A DNA stretch of 64,000 nucleotides, taken from positions 269,428 through 333,427 of the forward strand of contig NZ_JAFB01000003.1 of NCBI RefSeq assembly GCF_000519205.1. The letters run 5' to 3'. This DNA comes from Amycolatopsis taiwanensis DSM 45107. GTDB lineage: Bacteria > Actinomycetota > Actinomycetes > Mycobacteriales > Pseudonocardiaceae. The notes under the pieces were generated by a model. That model ran no database searches and was not told the origin of the DNA. It worked only from the letters and a program-made list of their open reading frames with translations. Below, one piece after another: positions 40,420 through 48,592 of the stretch. The position numbers and the translations under genes were made by a program. Position 1 is the stretch's first letter; each line of letters starts with the position of its first letter.

Positions 40420-41193
40420 GTGACCGCGTACCGCGCCACTCCCGGCGATGCCGACCGCGTTGTCGACGGCCCGGTGCCGAAACACGCTCAGCTCAGGGAA
40501 ATCCTGCGCCGGGCAGTCGAGCGGGAGCTTCCGCCCGGCTCGCCGATCCCGTCCGAACGCGAACTCGCCACGCGCTATCGCGTGTCACGGCTGACCGTGC
40601 GCTCGGCGATCGGCCGGCTCGTCGACGAAGGGCTGCTCACCCGGGTCCGCGGGAAGGGCACCTTCACCGCGGCACAGCGCATGGAGTTGCAGCTGTACCT
40701 GATGTCGTTCACCGGTGACATGCGGCGGCGCGGACTGGTCCCGACCACCGAAGTGCTGCACAGCGGGGTCGAAAACCCGCCCCAGCAAACGGTGGACGCG
40801 CTCGGCCTGCGGGCCGGCGAGGCCGCCTACCGGCTGGTCCGGCTCCGGCTCGCCGACGGTGTCCCGCTGGCGGTCGAGCGTGGCTGGTACCACCCCGGGC
40901 AGGTGCCCGGGCTGCTCGAGGCGGACCTGACCCGGTCGCTCTACGAGCAACTCGCCCGCCACTACGGCATCCGGTTCACGCACGCCCGGCAAACCGTCTG
41001 GGCCGAGTCGGCCGACCGCGACACCGCGCGGCTGCTCGGCATCCGTGCCGGTGACCCGCTCCTGGTCTTCCACCGGGTCTCCGGCCATCGCGGCCGGCCC
41101 GTGGAGGACATGACGTCCTGGTACCGGGGGGACCGGTACCAGGTGACGACGCAGTTGGACCCAAGCCCGACCGAACAGGGAGGTATTCCGTGA
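40420..41193 (+). CDS. dasR: GntR/HutC-family regulator, DasR-like
   Basis: 257-residue repressor. Winged helix (about residues 28-90, PSERELATRYRVSRLTVRSA and RVRGKGTFTA) and a UTRA effector domain (about 105-245, from YLMSFTGDMRRRGL to RYQVTTQLD). GGAGGAGG precedes the GTG start. It overlaps the EIIC gene (GTGA) and a dre-like operator lies 70-85 bp upstream, the combination expected for control of GlcNAc uptake. The symbol rests on the family and the operator; phosphosugar binding is inferred. Confidence 0.85.
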   Translation: MTAYRATPGDADRVVDGPVPKHAQLREILRRAVERELPPGSPIPSERELATRYRVSRLTVRSAIGRLVDEGLLTRVRGKGTFTAAQRMELQLYLMSFTGDMRRRGLVPTTEVLHSGVENPPQQTVDALGLRAGEAAYRLVRLRLADGVPLAVERGWYHPGQVPGLLEADLTRSLYEQLARHYGIRFTHARQTVWAESADRDTARLLGIRAGDPLLVFHRVSGHRGRPVEDMTSWYRGDRYQVTTQLDPSPTEQGGIP

Positions 41194-42410
41194 CGACAAC
41201 CACGGCGGAAGGAACCCAAGGCAAAGGGCGGGGGCTTGCCGGGCTGCAACGCTTCGGCCGCAGCCTCATGCTGCCGATCGCCACCCTGCCCGCGGCCGGC
41301 CTGCTGAGCCGGCTCGGCCAGGAGGACCTGCTGGGGCGTTGGGACGCGACGAAGAAGGTCGCCGCCGTGCTCGCCGCCGCGGGTGGTGGCCTGTTCGACT
41401 GGCTGCCGCTGCTCTTCGCGGTCGGCATCGCGGTCGGCTTCGCCCGCCGGGGCGACGGGTCGACCGGCGTCGCCGCGGTCGTCGGCTTCGTCGTGTTCAA
41501 CAAGGTCGTGCAGGTCTTCGCACCGATCAGCGAACTGGAGGGCTTCAAGGAAGGCTGGTACCTGCAGCCGATCAAATGGCCCTACAGCGTGCTCGGCGGG
41601 ATCGTCGTCGGGCTGGTGACCGCGGCGCTGTGGCAGCGTTTCCACCGCGTCAAGCTGCCGCCGTACCTGGCCTTCTTCGGCGGGCGCCGGTTCGTGCCGA
41701 TCATCAACTCCTTCGCGCTGCTGCTGCTCGGCGTGGTGTTCGGCCTGATCTTCCCGGCTGTCGACAGTGTGATGCAGCATCTCGGCAACGCGGTGACCAG
41801 CAACGATGTCGCCGGTGGCGGGGTATACGGGATGCTCAACCGGCTGCTCCTGCCGGTCGGTCTGCACCAGCTGATCAACGTGCCGGTGTGGTTCATCTTC
41901 AAGGGCGGCGACATCAACAACTTCTTCGCCGGCGACCCGCATGCGGGCTCGTTCACCACCGGCTTCTTCCCGATCTTCATGTTCGCGCTGCCCGCCGCGG
42001 CGCTGGCGATCTGGCGGACCGCGCGGCCGGAGCAGAAGAAGGTGGTCGGCGGCATCATGATCTCGGCGGCCCTGACCTCGTTCCTGACCGGCGTGACCGA
42101 ACCGATCGAGTTCGCGTTCATGTTCGTCGCGTGGCCGCTGTACATCTTCCACGCGGTGTTCACCGGGGCGGCCCTGGCGCTGTGCAACGCGCTGGGCATC
42201 CATCTCGGGTTCTCCTTCTCGGCGGGCGCGATCGACTTCGCGCTCAACGCGGGAGCCGCCGCGGCCAGCAAGGCCTGGCTGCTGATCCCGATCGGGCTGG
42301 TCTATGCGGCGATCTACTACTTCGTCTTCACCTGGGTGATCAAGAAGTGGAACCTGCGTACTCCGGGCCGCGAGGACGAAGTCTCCGAAGGCGGGGACGT
42401 CCGGCCGTAG
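41190..42410 (+). CDS. nagE2: PTS EIIC component, N-acetylglucosamine type
   Basis: 406-residue sugar-translocating membrane subunit with about ten helices. Family features are LQRFGRSLMLPIATLPAAGL at the N-terminus, VGLHQLINVPVWFIFKGGD and the active-site segment LTGVTEPIEFAFMF. No EIIB domain is fused; that comes from the divergent gene. The GTG start overlaps the regulator stop. GlcNAc as substrate is inferred from the dre operator and the DasR-like neighbour; glucose is the main alternative. Confidence 0.9.
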   Translation: MTTTTAEGTQGKGRGLAGLQRFGRSLMLPIATLPAAGLLSRLGQEDLLGRWDATKKVAAVLAAAGGGLFDWLPLLFAVGIAVGFARRGDGSTGVAAVVGFVVFNKVVQVFAPISELEGFKEGWYLQPIKWPYSVLGGIVVGLVTAALWQRFHRVKLPPYLAFFGGRRFVPIINSFALLLLGVVFGLIFPAVDSVMQHLGNAVTSNDVAGGGVYGMLNRLLLPVGLHQLINVPVWFIFKGGDINNFFAGDPHAGSFTTGFFPIFMFALPAAALAIWRTARPEQKKVVGGIMISAALTSFLTGVTEPIEFAFMFVAWPLYIFHAVFTGAALALCNALGIHLGFSFSAGAIDFALNAGAAAASKAWLLIPIGLVYAAIYYFVFTWVIKKWNLRTPGREDEVSEGGDVRP

Positions 42411-42423
42411 CAGGCTCGCCGGT

Positions 42424-42459
42424 CAGGGCCGCCGCACCCGCGCCGGTGCGGCGGCCCTG
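42424..42459 (+). terminator. Strong hairpin after the EIIC gene
   Basis: A perfect 15-bp stem, CAGGGCCGCCGCACC with its complement GGTGCGGCGGCCCTG, closed by a 6-nt loop, 13 bp after the EIIC stop. No U-run follows, as is common in actinomycetes. The rest of the gap before the next gene is featureless. Confidence 0.75.
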
Positions 42460-42580
42460 GGGCTTGCCGCCGGCCGGGGACTAGGCAGTGTCGTGCTGTG
42501 TCACCAAGTGTGCTCAACACACGTTCTGAATAACTCCGGCCTTGGCGCGGCACCCGAAGCCCGGTTCGTAGGCTGGGGGA

Positions 42581-43399
42581 ATGGAAAGTGTGCGGGTGGT
42601 GGACCAGTGGCCGGTGGACAACGCCGCCACGGCGGTGGTGCGTGCTGGTGACGGCGCGGTACTCGGGCAGCACGGGGATGTCCGGATGCCGTTCCCGTTG
42701 GCGTCGGTGACCAAGCTGCTCACCGCGTACACCGCGCTGATCGCCATCGAGGAGGGTGTCGTCGAACTCGACACCCCGGCCGGGCCGGAGGGCTCCACCG
42801 TCCGGCATCTGCTGGCGCACACCTCGGGCCTGGCGTTCAGCGAACACAAGGCGATGGCCGCGCCGGGCACGCGGCGGCTGTACTCCAACTCCGGCTTCGA
42901 GCAGCTCGCGGATTCCCTCGCCGTCCATTCGGGCATCGACTTCGCCGAATACCAGGCCGAGGCACTGTTCGGGCCGCTGGGCATGGCCGCGACCAGGCTC
43001 GACGGCTCACCCGCCGCAGGTGCGGTCTCCACCGCGGCCGACCTGGCGTCCTTCGCCGCCGAACTCCAGCGGCCGAAGCTGCTCGACCCGGCGACCCTGG
43101 CGGAAGCGACGACCGTGGTGTTCCCCGGACTGAACGGCGTGCTGCCCGGGTTCGGCTACCAGAAGCCGAACGACTGGGGCCTGGGTTTGGAGATCCGCGC
43201 CCACAAGAGTCCACACTGGACGGGCACGCGCAGCTCGCCGCGCACCTTCGGCCACTTCGGCCAGTCCGGCACCTTCCTGTGGGTGGACCCGGACGCGGGC
43301 GTGGCGTGCGTGGCCCTGACCGATCGCGCGTTCGGTCCGTGGGCCGCCGAGGCGTGGCCGCGGTTCACCGACGCGGTACTCGCCGAACTCGCCGGGTAG
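42581..43399 (+). CDS. Serine hydrolase of the beta-lactamase / penicillin-binding fold
   Basis: 272 residues with the three active-site motifs of class C-like enzymes: SVTK (Ser42, Lys45), YSN (101-103) and FGHFGQSGTF, an HxG motif replacing KTG. No signal peptide is seen, so it probably acts in the cytoplasm as an esterase or peptidase rather than a resistance beta-lactamase. Single gene; substrate unknown. Confidence 0.9.
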   Translation: MESVRVVDQWPVDNAATAVVRAGDGAVLGQHGDVRMPFPLASVTKLLTAYTALIAIEEGVVELDTPAGPEGSTVRHLLAHTSGLAFSEHKAMAAPGTRRLYSNSGFEQLADSLAVHSGIDFAEYQAEALFGPLGMAATRLDGSPAAGAVSTAADLASFAAELQRPKLLDPATLAEATTVVFPGLNGVLPGFGYQKPNDWGLGLEIRAHKSPHWTGTRSSPRTFGHFGQSGTFLWVDPDAGVACVALTDRAFGPWAAEAWPRFTDAVLAELAG

Positions 43400-43407
43400 C
43401 GACCTGG

Positions 43408-44349
43408 TCAGGTGATCACGCGGACCGGGGTTCCCGCGAGGTAGGCGGCGATGTCCTCGACAGCCTCGCGGAAGAAGACCTCGTAGGTTTCCCGCGTGAC
43501 ATAGCCAAGGTGCGGCGTGAGAACCACGTTGGGCAGGCCCCGCAAGGGATGGTCGGCGGGCAACGGCTCGACATCGAATACGTCGAGCGCGGCGCCGCCG
43601 ATCCGCCTGCCCCGCAGGACGTCCAGCAGCGCGGCCTCATCGACGATCGGACCGCGCGAGGTGTTGACCAGCAACGCGTCCGGTTTCATCGCGGCCAGCT
43701 CGGCCGCCCCGACCAGGCCGCGGGTGCGCTCGCTGAGCACGAGATGGATCGACAGCACGTCGGCGCGGGCGAACAGGTCCTGTTTGGACACCACGGTCAC
43801 GCCGTGCTCGGCCGCCCGTCCGGGAGTCAGGTGCCGGCTCCAGGCGATGGTTTCCATGCCGAACGCCTGACCGACCTTCGCCACCCGCGAGCCGAGCCGG
43901 CCGAGGCCGAGCAGCCCGAGCGTGCGGCCGCTCAACCCGGTGCCGACGGTGCTCTGCCAGCCGCCCGCCCGCATGGACGGCAGTTCGACCGCGAGGTTGC
44001 GGGCCGCGGCGAGGATGAGCGCCCAGGTCAGCTCGGCCGTCGGGGGCGCGACCGAAGCGGTGCCGCAGACCACGATGCCTTGTCGCCGCGCGGCATCGAC
44101 GTCGATCGCGGCGTTGCGGCGACCGGTGGTGACCAGCAGCTTCAGGCGGGGCAGGCGGGCCAGTAGGTCCGCCGGAAACGGGGTGCGTTCACGCATGGCT
44201 ACCACGACCTCGAACCCGGCCAGTCGTTCGACGAGTTCGTCGGGGTCGCCGAGATGCGTGGTGAACACCTCGATCTCGGCGTCCAGCGCGGCCCAGTCCG
44301 CGAAACCCAGTGCGACGTTCTGGTAGTCGTCGAGGATGGCGATCTTCAC
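43408..44349 (-). CDS. D-2-hydroxyacid dehydrogenase (phosphoglycerate-dehydrogenase-like)
   Basis: 313-residue NAD(P)-dependent enzyme interconverting D-2-hydroxyacids and 2-ketoacids. The Rossmann loop GLLGLGRLGSRVAKVG is in the middle; catalytic residues are the Arg in NTSRGPIVDEAAL, the Glu in DVFDVEPLP and the His in LTPHLGYVT. The ATG start fits the N-terminus KIAILDDYQNVAL. Convergent with the serine hydrolase, 9 bp apart. Specific substrate unknown. Confidence 0.93.
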   Translation of the reverse strand: MKIAILDDYQNVALGFADWAALDAEIEVFTTHLGDPDELVERLAGFEVVVAMRERTPFPADLLARLPRLKLLVTTGRRNAAIDVDAARRQGIVVCGTASVAPPTAELTWALILAAARNLAVELPSMRAGGWQSTVGTGLSGRTLGLLGLGRLGSRVAKVGQAFGMETIAWSRHLTPGRAAEHGVTVVSKQDLFARADVLSIHLVLSERTRGLVGAAELAAMKPDALLVNTSRGPIVDEAALLDVLRGRRIGGAALDVFDVEPLPADHPLRGLPNVVLTPHLGYVTRETYEVFFREAVEDIAAYLAGTPVRVIT

Positions 44350-44476
44350 CGGCCCACGCTAGCGCGTGCTCCCCCGAAGGCGTCGTGGTCCGGGGGCGCA
44401 CCTGGAGAAGATCGCAGAAGACACCGAAGACACGGCCGTGTTGTGGGTTCGCGCGATCCCGCCTTACGGTCGGCTT

Positions 44477-45454
44477 GTGCGCGGACGCCACCAGAGATGG
44501 TTGTGGGTTTCGGTCGCCGGGGCGGTACTCGTCGGGCTGGTCGTCGCTGGGATCCTGCTCTCCCGCATGCCGCCCGGCCCGCCGTCCTCGGCGCCGCGCC
44601 CGGTACCTTCGCCCGGCCCGGCACCTTCGCCCGGCCAGGCCCTCAGCCAGCCGGTGCTCGCCGTGAAGATCGACAACGTCGAGGACGCGCGCCCGCAGAC
44701 CGGCCTGGGCTCCGCCAACGTTGTCTACGTGGAACCGGTCGAGGGTGGGCTGACCCGGCTGATGGCCGTGTACTTCGGGACTCCACCGCCGGTGATCGGG
44801 CCCGTGCGCAGCGCGCGGACCACGGATATCGGCGTGCTTGCCCAGTATGGCAAGCCGACGCTGGCCTATTCCGGCGCCGCACCGGAAATACTGCCCACCC
44901 TCCGCTCCGCGCCCGTGGTCAACGCCTCACCTGCCGAGGTCCCCGACGCCTACTTCCGTGCAGGGAGCAGACCGGCCCCGCACAACATGTTCGTGCGCCC
45001 GAGCCTGCTGCCCGTGGGAGAGGCACCGGCCACCAACCCGGTTCCGGAGTCCGGGAGCACTCCGGCGGGCGGTGTTCCGGCCACGAGTTTCCGGGTCGGC
45101 TACAGCGCGGCGTCCTTCGGCTTCACCTGGTCGGCGAACGCGCACCGGTGGTCGGTCGCGATGGACGGCACTCCGGTGACCTCCACCGACTCCGGGCCGG
45201 TCACCGCGGCCACCGTGGTGGAACAACGGGTCGACACCCGTCCCGGCGATCCGGGCGAGAGCGGGGTTGTCGCAGGCTCTCCCGTCGCGCGGACGGTCGG
45301 CACCGGGGCGGCGACCGTGCTACGCGACGGGCAGTCGTTCGCGGCCACCTGGACCCGTCCGGACCCCGGCTCGCCCATGCGCTTGACCACTCCGGCCGGC
45401 AATCCGCTCCCACTCGCGCCCGGCCCGGTGTGGATCCTGCTCACCCCACGGTGA
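44477..45454 (+). CDS. DUF3048 (YerB-type) membrane-anchored protein
   Basis: 325 residues from the GTG chosen here. One transmembrane helix (WVSVAGAVLVGLVVAGILL), a Pro-rich linker, then the DUF3048 domain with VKIDNVEDARPQTGLGSANV and VIGPVRSARTTDI, and the C-terminal half ending PGPVWILLTPR. The protein should face outward. Family function is unknown; YerB relatives are linked to the envelope. The start lacks a clear ribosome-binding site, and in-frame starts further upstream cannot be excluded. Confidence 0.82.
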   Translation: MRGRHQRWLWVSVAGAVLVGLVVAGILLSRMPPGPPSSAPRPVPSPGPAPSPGQALSQPVLAVKIDNVEDARPQTGLGSANVVYVEPVEGGLTRLMAVYFGTPPPVIGPVRSARTTDIGVLAQYGKPTLAYSGAAPEILPTLRSAPVVNASPAEVPDAYFRAGSRPAPHNMFVRPSLLPVGEAPATNPVPESGSTPAGGVPATSFRVGYSAASFGFTWSANAHRWSVAMDGTPVTSTDSGPVTAATVVEQRVDTRPGDPGESGVVAGSPVARTVGTGAATVLRDGQSFAATWTRPDPGSPMRLTTPAGNPLPLAPGPVWILLTPR

Positions 45455-45462
45455 GCCATGCC

Positions 45463-46308
45463 TCACTCCAGCGGCAGCGGCAACACGTTTTCGGTGGCGT
45501 CACGCAGGGCGTCCCGCATCGCTTCCCTCGGCGCCGCCAGCCCGGTGAACTGCTCCACCTGTCCGAAAGCCTGGTGCAACAACATGTCCAGTCCGGTGGC
45601 GATCCGCCCGCCCCGGGCCGCGACGGCCTCCGCGAGCGGGGTGGGCCACGGGTGGTAGATGACGTCGAGCACGCAGGGCACCCGGGTCAGCGTGTTCGCG
45701 TGCTCGGCCACGGCCTCCGGCGGCACGGTGCTCACCAGCACCGAGGCATCGCCGGCCAGTTCGGCGAAGTCCGCGCCGGACCAGGTGACCACCTCGACGT
45801 GCACGCCGGCACGGTCAGCCGCGGCGAGCGTTTCCGTGGCACGGGCCGGATCCCGCACCACCAGACGTGCGCGCGCCACGCCCAGTTGCGCCAAGGCGAC
45901 CATGGTCGCCGCGGCGGTGCCGCCCGCGCCCAGCACCAGTCCCGACGCTGGAGGCGGGGCGGCGAAACCGCCCGCGGCACGCAGCGCCCCCACCACGCCG
46001 TCGACGTCGGTGCAGTCGGCCAACCAGCCGGATTCGGTGTGTACCAACGTGTTCGCCGCACCGGCCGCTCTCGCGCGGGGAGTCGCCGCCGTGGCGAACT
46101 CCAGCGCCGCCCGCTTGCCGGGCATGGTCACCGACACGCCGGCCCACTCCGGGCCGAGCCCGGCGACGAGGACCGGCAGGCCCGCCGCGTCGACCTCGAT
46201 CCGCTCGTAGGTCCACGAGAGTCCCAGTTCCCGGTACGCGGCGTAGTGCAGCACCGGCGAAAGCGAGTGTCCGACGGGTTTTCCCAATACCGCAGCTTTA
46301 GTAGGCAC
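45463..46308 (-). CDS. aroE: Shikimate dehydrogenase
   Basis: Reduces 3-dehydroshikimate to shikimate with NADPH. 281 residues; N-terminal motif GKPVGHSLSPVLH, catalytic Lys65 in VTMPGKRAAL, Asp101 in DCTDVDG, and the nucleotide loop VLGAGGTAAA. The GTG start lies 11 bp inside mltG. It belongs to alaS-ruvX-mltG-aroE and is separated from aroC-K-B-Q by the accessory stretch. Confidence 0.96.
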   Translation of the reverse strand: MPTKAAVLGKPVGHSLSPVLHYAAYRELGLSWTYERIEVDAAGLPVLVAGLGPEWAGVSVTMPGKRAALEFATAATPRARAAGAANTLVHTESGWLADCTDVDGVVGALRAAGGFAAPPPASGLVLGAGGTAAATMVALAQLGVARARLVVRDPARATETLAAADRAGVHVEVVTWSGADFAELAGDASVLVSTVPPEAVAEHANTLTRVPCVLDVIYHPWPTPLAEAVAARGGRIATGLDMLLHQAFGQVEQFTGLAAPREAMRDALRDATENVLPLPLE

Positions 46309-48055
46309 CGTTCTGCCTTGCTATGTCCTTGTTGTGGTTGTGCTCCTCCAGGGTCGCCGCGAAGCACGACAGACCGTTCTTCTCACACTTCACGAAATAG
46401 AGCCAATCGCCGTCCGGCGGCTGCAACGCCGCCTGGATCGCGTCCGAGCTCGGCGAGCCGATCGGGGTCGGCGGCAGGCCGCGCGTGACGTAGGTGTTGT
46501 AGGGACCGGGCCTGGTCCGGTCGGCATCGGTGGTGGTGACGACCGGCTTGTCCAGCAGGTAGTTCACCGTCGAGTCCAACTGCAGTCGCTGCATGTCACG
46601 GCTGGCCAAGCGGTTGTAGATGACCCGGGAGATCTTCGGGAAGTCCTGCTTGACGGCTTCCCGTTCGATCAGGGATGCGATGGTCAGCACCTGGTAGGCG
46701 TTCTGGCCCTGCACGGTCGAGGTGCCGGCCAGCCCCGCGGACTGGATCTTCGACGCCGAACTCTTGAGCACGTCGCCCAGCAACTGTTCGGCGGTCCAGC
46801 CGGGCTTGACGTCATATACCCCGGGCGCAACCAGACCCTCGATCCGGCGGGCGTCGGTGCTCTGAGCGACCGCCGAGGCGGCCCAGTCCGGCACCCCCAT
46901 GGCGGCCAGGTCCGCCGACTCCGCGGTCTTGCGCAGGTCGTCGGTGGACACGCAGGTGCTCTTGCCGTTGAGGTTCGCGCAGGACGCCTTGGACAACAGC
47001 GTGAACACGCCGGGCGTGACCGAGTTGTCGGGCTGGGTGATGTCGTCCAGTTGCGTGCCCGCCCGTATTTGCAGCATGCCCACGCGGGCGGCGGGTTCGG
47101 TCAGCATCGCCACCGCCGCGGCCCCGGACATCTTCGTCTTGACCACGTAGTAGCCGGGTTGCAGGGTCAGCACCTTCGAATTGTCCGCGCTGGCCTTGAC
47201 GAACGCCTTCGCGCTGGCCACCACGCCCGCGTCGGCCAGCGTGCGACCGACCGCGTTGGTCGAGTCGCCCTCGCCGACCTGGACCAGCACGTCCGCCTCG
47301 CCGTCGCCCTGGTAGTCGTCGTAGCCGAAGATCTGGGTGACGCCGAACCAGGCACCCGCGCCGATCAGCGCGATGACCGCGAGCGCGGCCACCCAGCGCA
47401 GTGGCTTGCGGCGACGCCGGGGCGGGTCCTCCGGCTCTTCGGTGGGCTCGATGTACTCGGGCTCGGCGCGCTCGTCCTCCTGGTAGTCGTCTTCGAGGTA
47501 GTCGTCCGGATAATCGTCGTCGTAGACGTCATCGTCGACGAGATGGATGATCTCGGTGGGGCTCTCGTCACCCGGGTGCTGGCGGGCCGGGCCCGGCGGC
47601 GGTTGGAACAGGTCCAGGCCCTCGTCGGCGGGTTGTTCCACCGGCGGTTCGGCGGAACGCCGCCGGCGCGGCGCCGGGCCATCCGGCGGCTGGTACCCCG
47701 GCAGAGGCCGTTGTGGATCCAGCGACGGGTGCGGCTCCCGAGGAGGCTGCGCACGGGGAGGCTGCGGCTCAGGGGGTTGGCGAGGAGCCTGCGCCTCCCG
47801 AGGAGGCTGCTGCTCCCGCGGGAGCTGCAGCGGCTGCTCGGGGGGCATCGCCCGGCCCCGCCTCGGCGGCGCCGGGCGCTCCTGGGGAAGCCGCTCGGGC
47901 GGCGCGGGACGCGGCTGCCGGGACGGAGGTGGCGGCGGGGGCGTCCGGGGCGCCGGGGGACGGCCCGGCGCCGGCGGGCGGCCGGCCGGTGGCTGGTCTC
48001 GCCGGGCATGCCGCCCGCCTTGCTGCGGACGCCGGTGGGGAGGTTCGCCGTTCAC
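46298..48055 (-). CDS. mltG: Endolytic murein transglycosylase MltG
   Basis: Cuts nascent glycan strands during peptidoglycan synthesis. The 585 residues consist of a very long Pro/Arg-rich and then acidic cytosolic region (about 1-220), one transmembrane helix ([19 protein letters not shown]) and the extracytoplasmic YceG domain with LysM-like start, the catalytic Glu in [13 protein letters not shown] and the closing [20 protein letters not shown]. The long disordered N-terminus is typical for Actinobacteria. GTG start overlaps the ruvX stop. Confidence 0.94.
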   Translation of the reverse strand: MNGEPPHRRPQQGGRHARRDQPPAGRPPAPGRPPAPRTPPPPPPSRQPRPAPPERLPQERPAPPRRGRAMPPEQPLQLPREQQPPREAQAPRQPPEPQPPRAQPPREPHPSLDPQRPLPGYQPPDGPAPRRRRSAEPPVEQPADEGLDLFQPPPGPARQHPGDESPTEIIHLVDDDVYDDDYPDDYLEDDYQEDERAEPEYIEPTEEPEDPPRRRRKPLRWVAALAVIALIGAGAWFGVTQIFGYDDYQGDGEADVLVQVGEGDSTNAVGRTLADAGVVASAKAFVKASADNSKVLTLQPGYYVVKTKMSGAAAVAMLTEPAARVGMLQIRAGTQLDDITQPDNSVTPGVFTLLSKASCANLNGKSTCVSTDDLRKTAESADLAAMGVPDWAASAVAQSTDARRIEGLVAPGVYDVKPGWTAEQLLGDVLKSSASKIQSAGLAGTSTVQGQNAYQVLTIASLIEREAVKQDFPKISRVIYNRLASRDMQRLQLDSTVNYLLDKPVVTTTDADRTRPGPYNTYVTRGLPPTPIGSPSSDAIQAALQPPDGDWLYFVKCEKNGLSCFAATLEEHNHNKDIARQNGAY

Positions 48056-48546
48056 GCGCCGCCCTCCCGTGCCAGGTGGGCAGCGCGGCCGTTCAGCCAG
48101 CTCTGCAGGATCTCCATCGCGGCGGCCTGGTCGACCACCGCGCGCTGCTTGCGCCCCTTGACCCCACGCTGAGACAGCGTCCGGGCAGCGCTGACCGTGG
48201 TCAGCCGCTCGTCGGCGAGCCTCACCGGGACGGGCGCGATCCGCTCGGCCAAGCGGCGCGCGTAGTCGACCGCGACCTCGGCGGCAGAGCCGTACCGGTC
48301 CGCGAGAGTTCTGGGCAGACCCACGATCACCTCCACCACCTCATGATCCGTGACGAGATGTGAAAGCTGAGCGAGGTCAGTGTCGCCGTTCGCATCACGC
48401 GAAAGGGTAACCAGCGGGCTGGCGAGCATCGGCGCGGGATCACTGAGCGCAACACCCACGCGGACGGAACCGACGTCGACGGCGAGACGCCGCCCGGGCC
48501 CGGGGTCGGCCACCCCGGGCCGGTCCGGCTTGCTGTTCCTGGTCAA
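48052..48546 (-). CDS. ruvX: Holliday junction resolvase-like RuvX (YqgF)
   Basis: 164-residue RNase H-fold nuclease involved in rRNA maturation or junction resolution. Motifs [22 protein letters not shown] and LADERLTT contain the acidic active-site residues. The first possible start is a TTG; a GTG eleven codons later is the alternative, and neither has a clear ribosome-binding site. It lies 46 bp after alaS and overlaps mltG by 4 bp. Confidence 0.93.
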   Translation of the reverse strand: MTRNSKPDRPGVADPGPGRRLAVDVGSVRVGVALSDPAPMLASPLVTLSRDANGDTDLAQLSHLVTDHEVVEVIVGLPRTLADRYGSAAEVAVDYARRLAERIAPVPVRLADERLTTVSAARTLSQRGVKGRKQRAVVDQAAAMEILQSWLNGRAAHLAREGGA

Positions 48547-48592
48547 CGCGCGACCACGGGCGGCATGTCCGCCATCTCGTGCCTGCCCCGAC

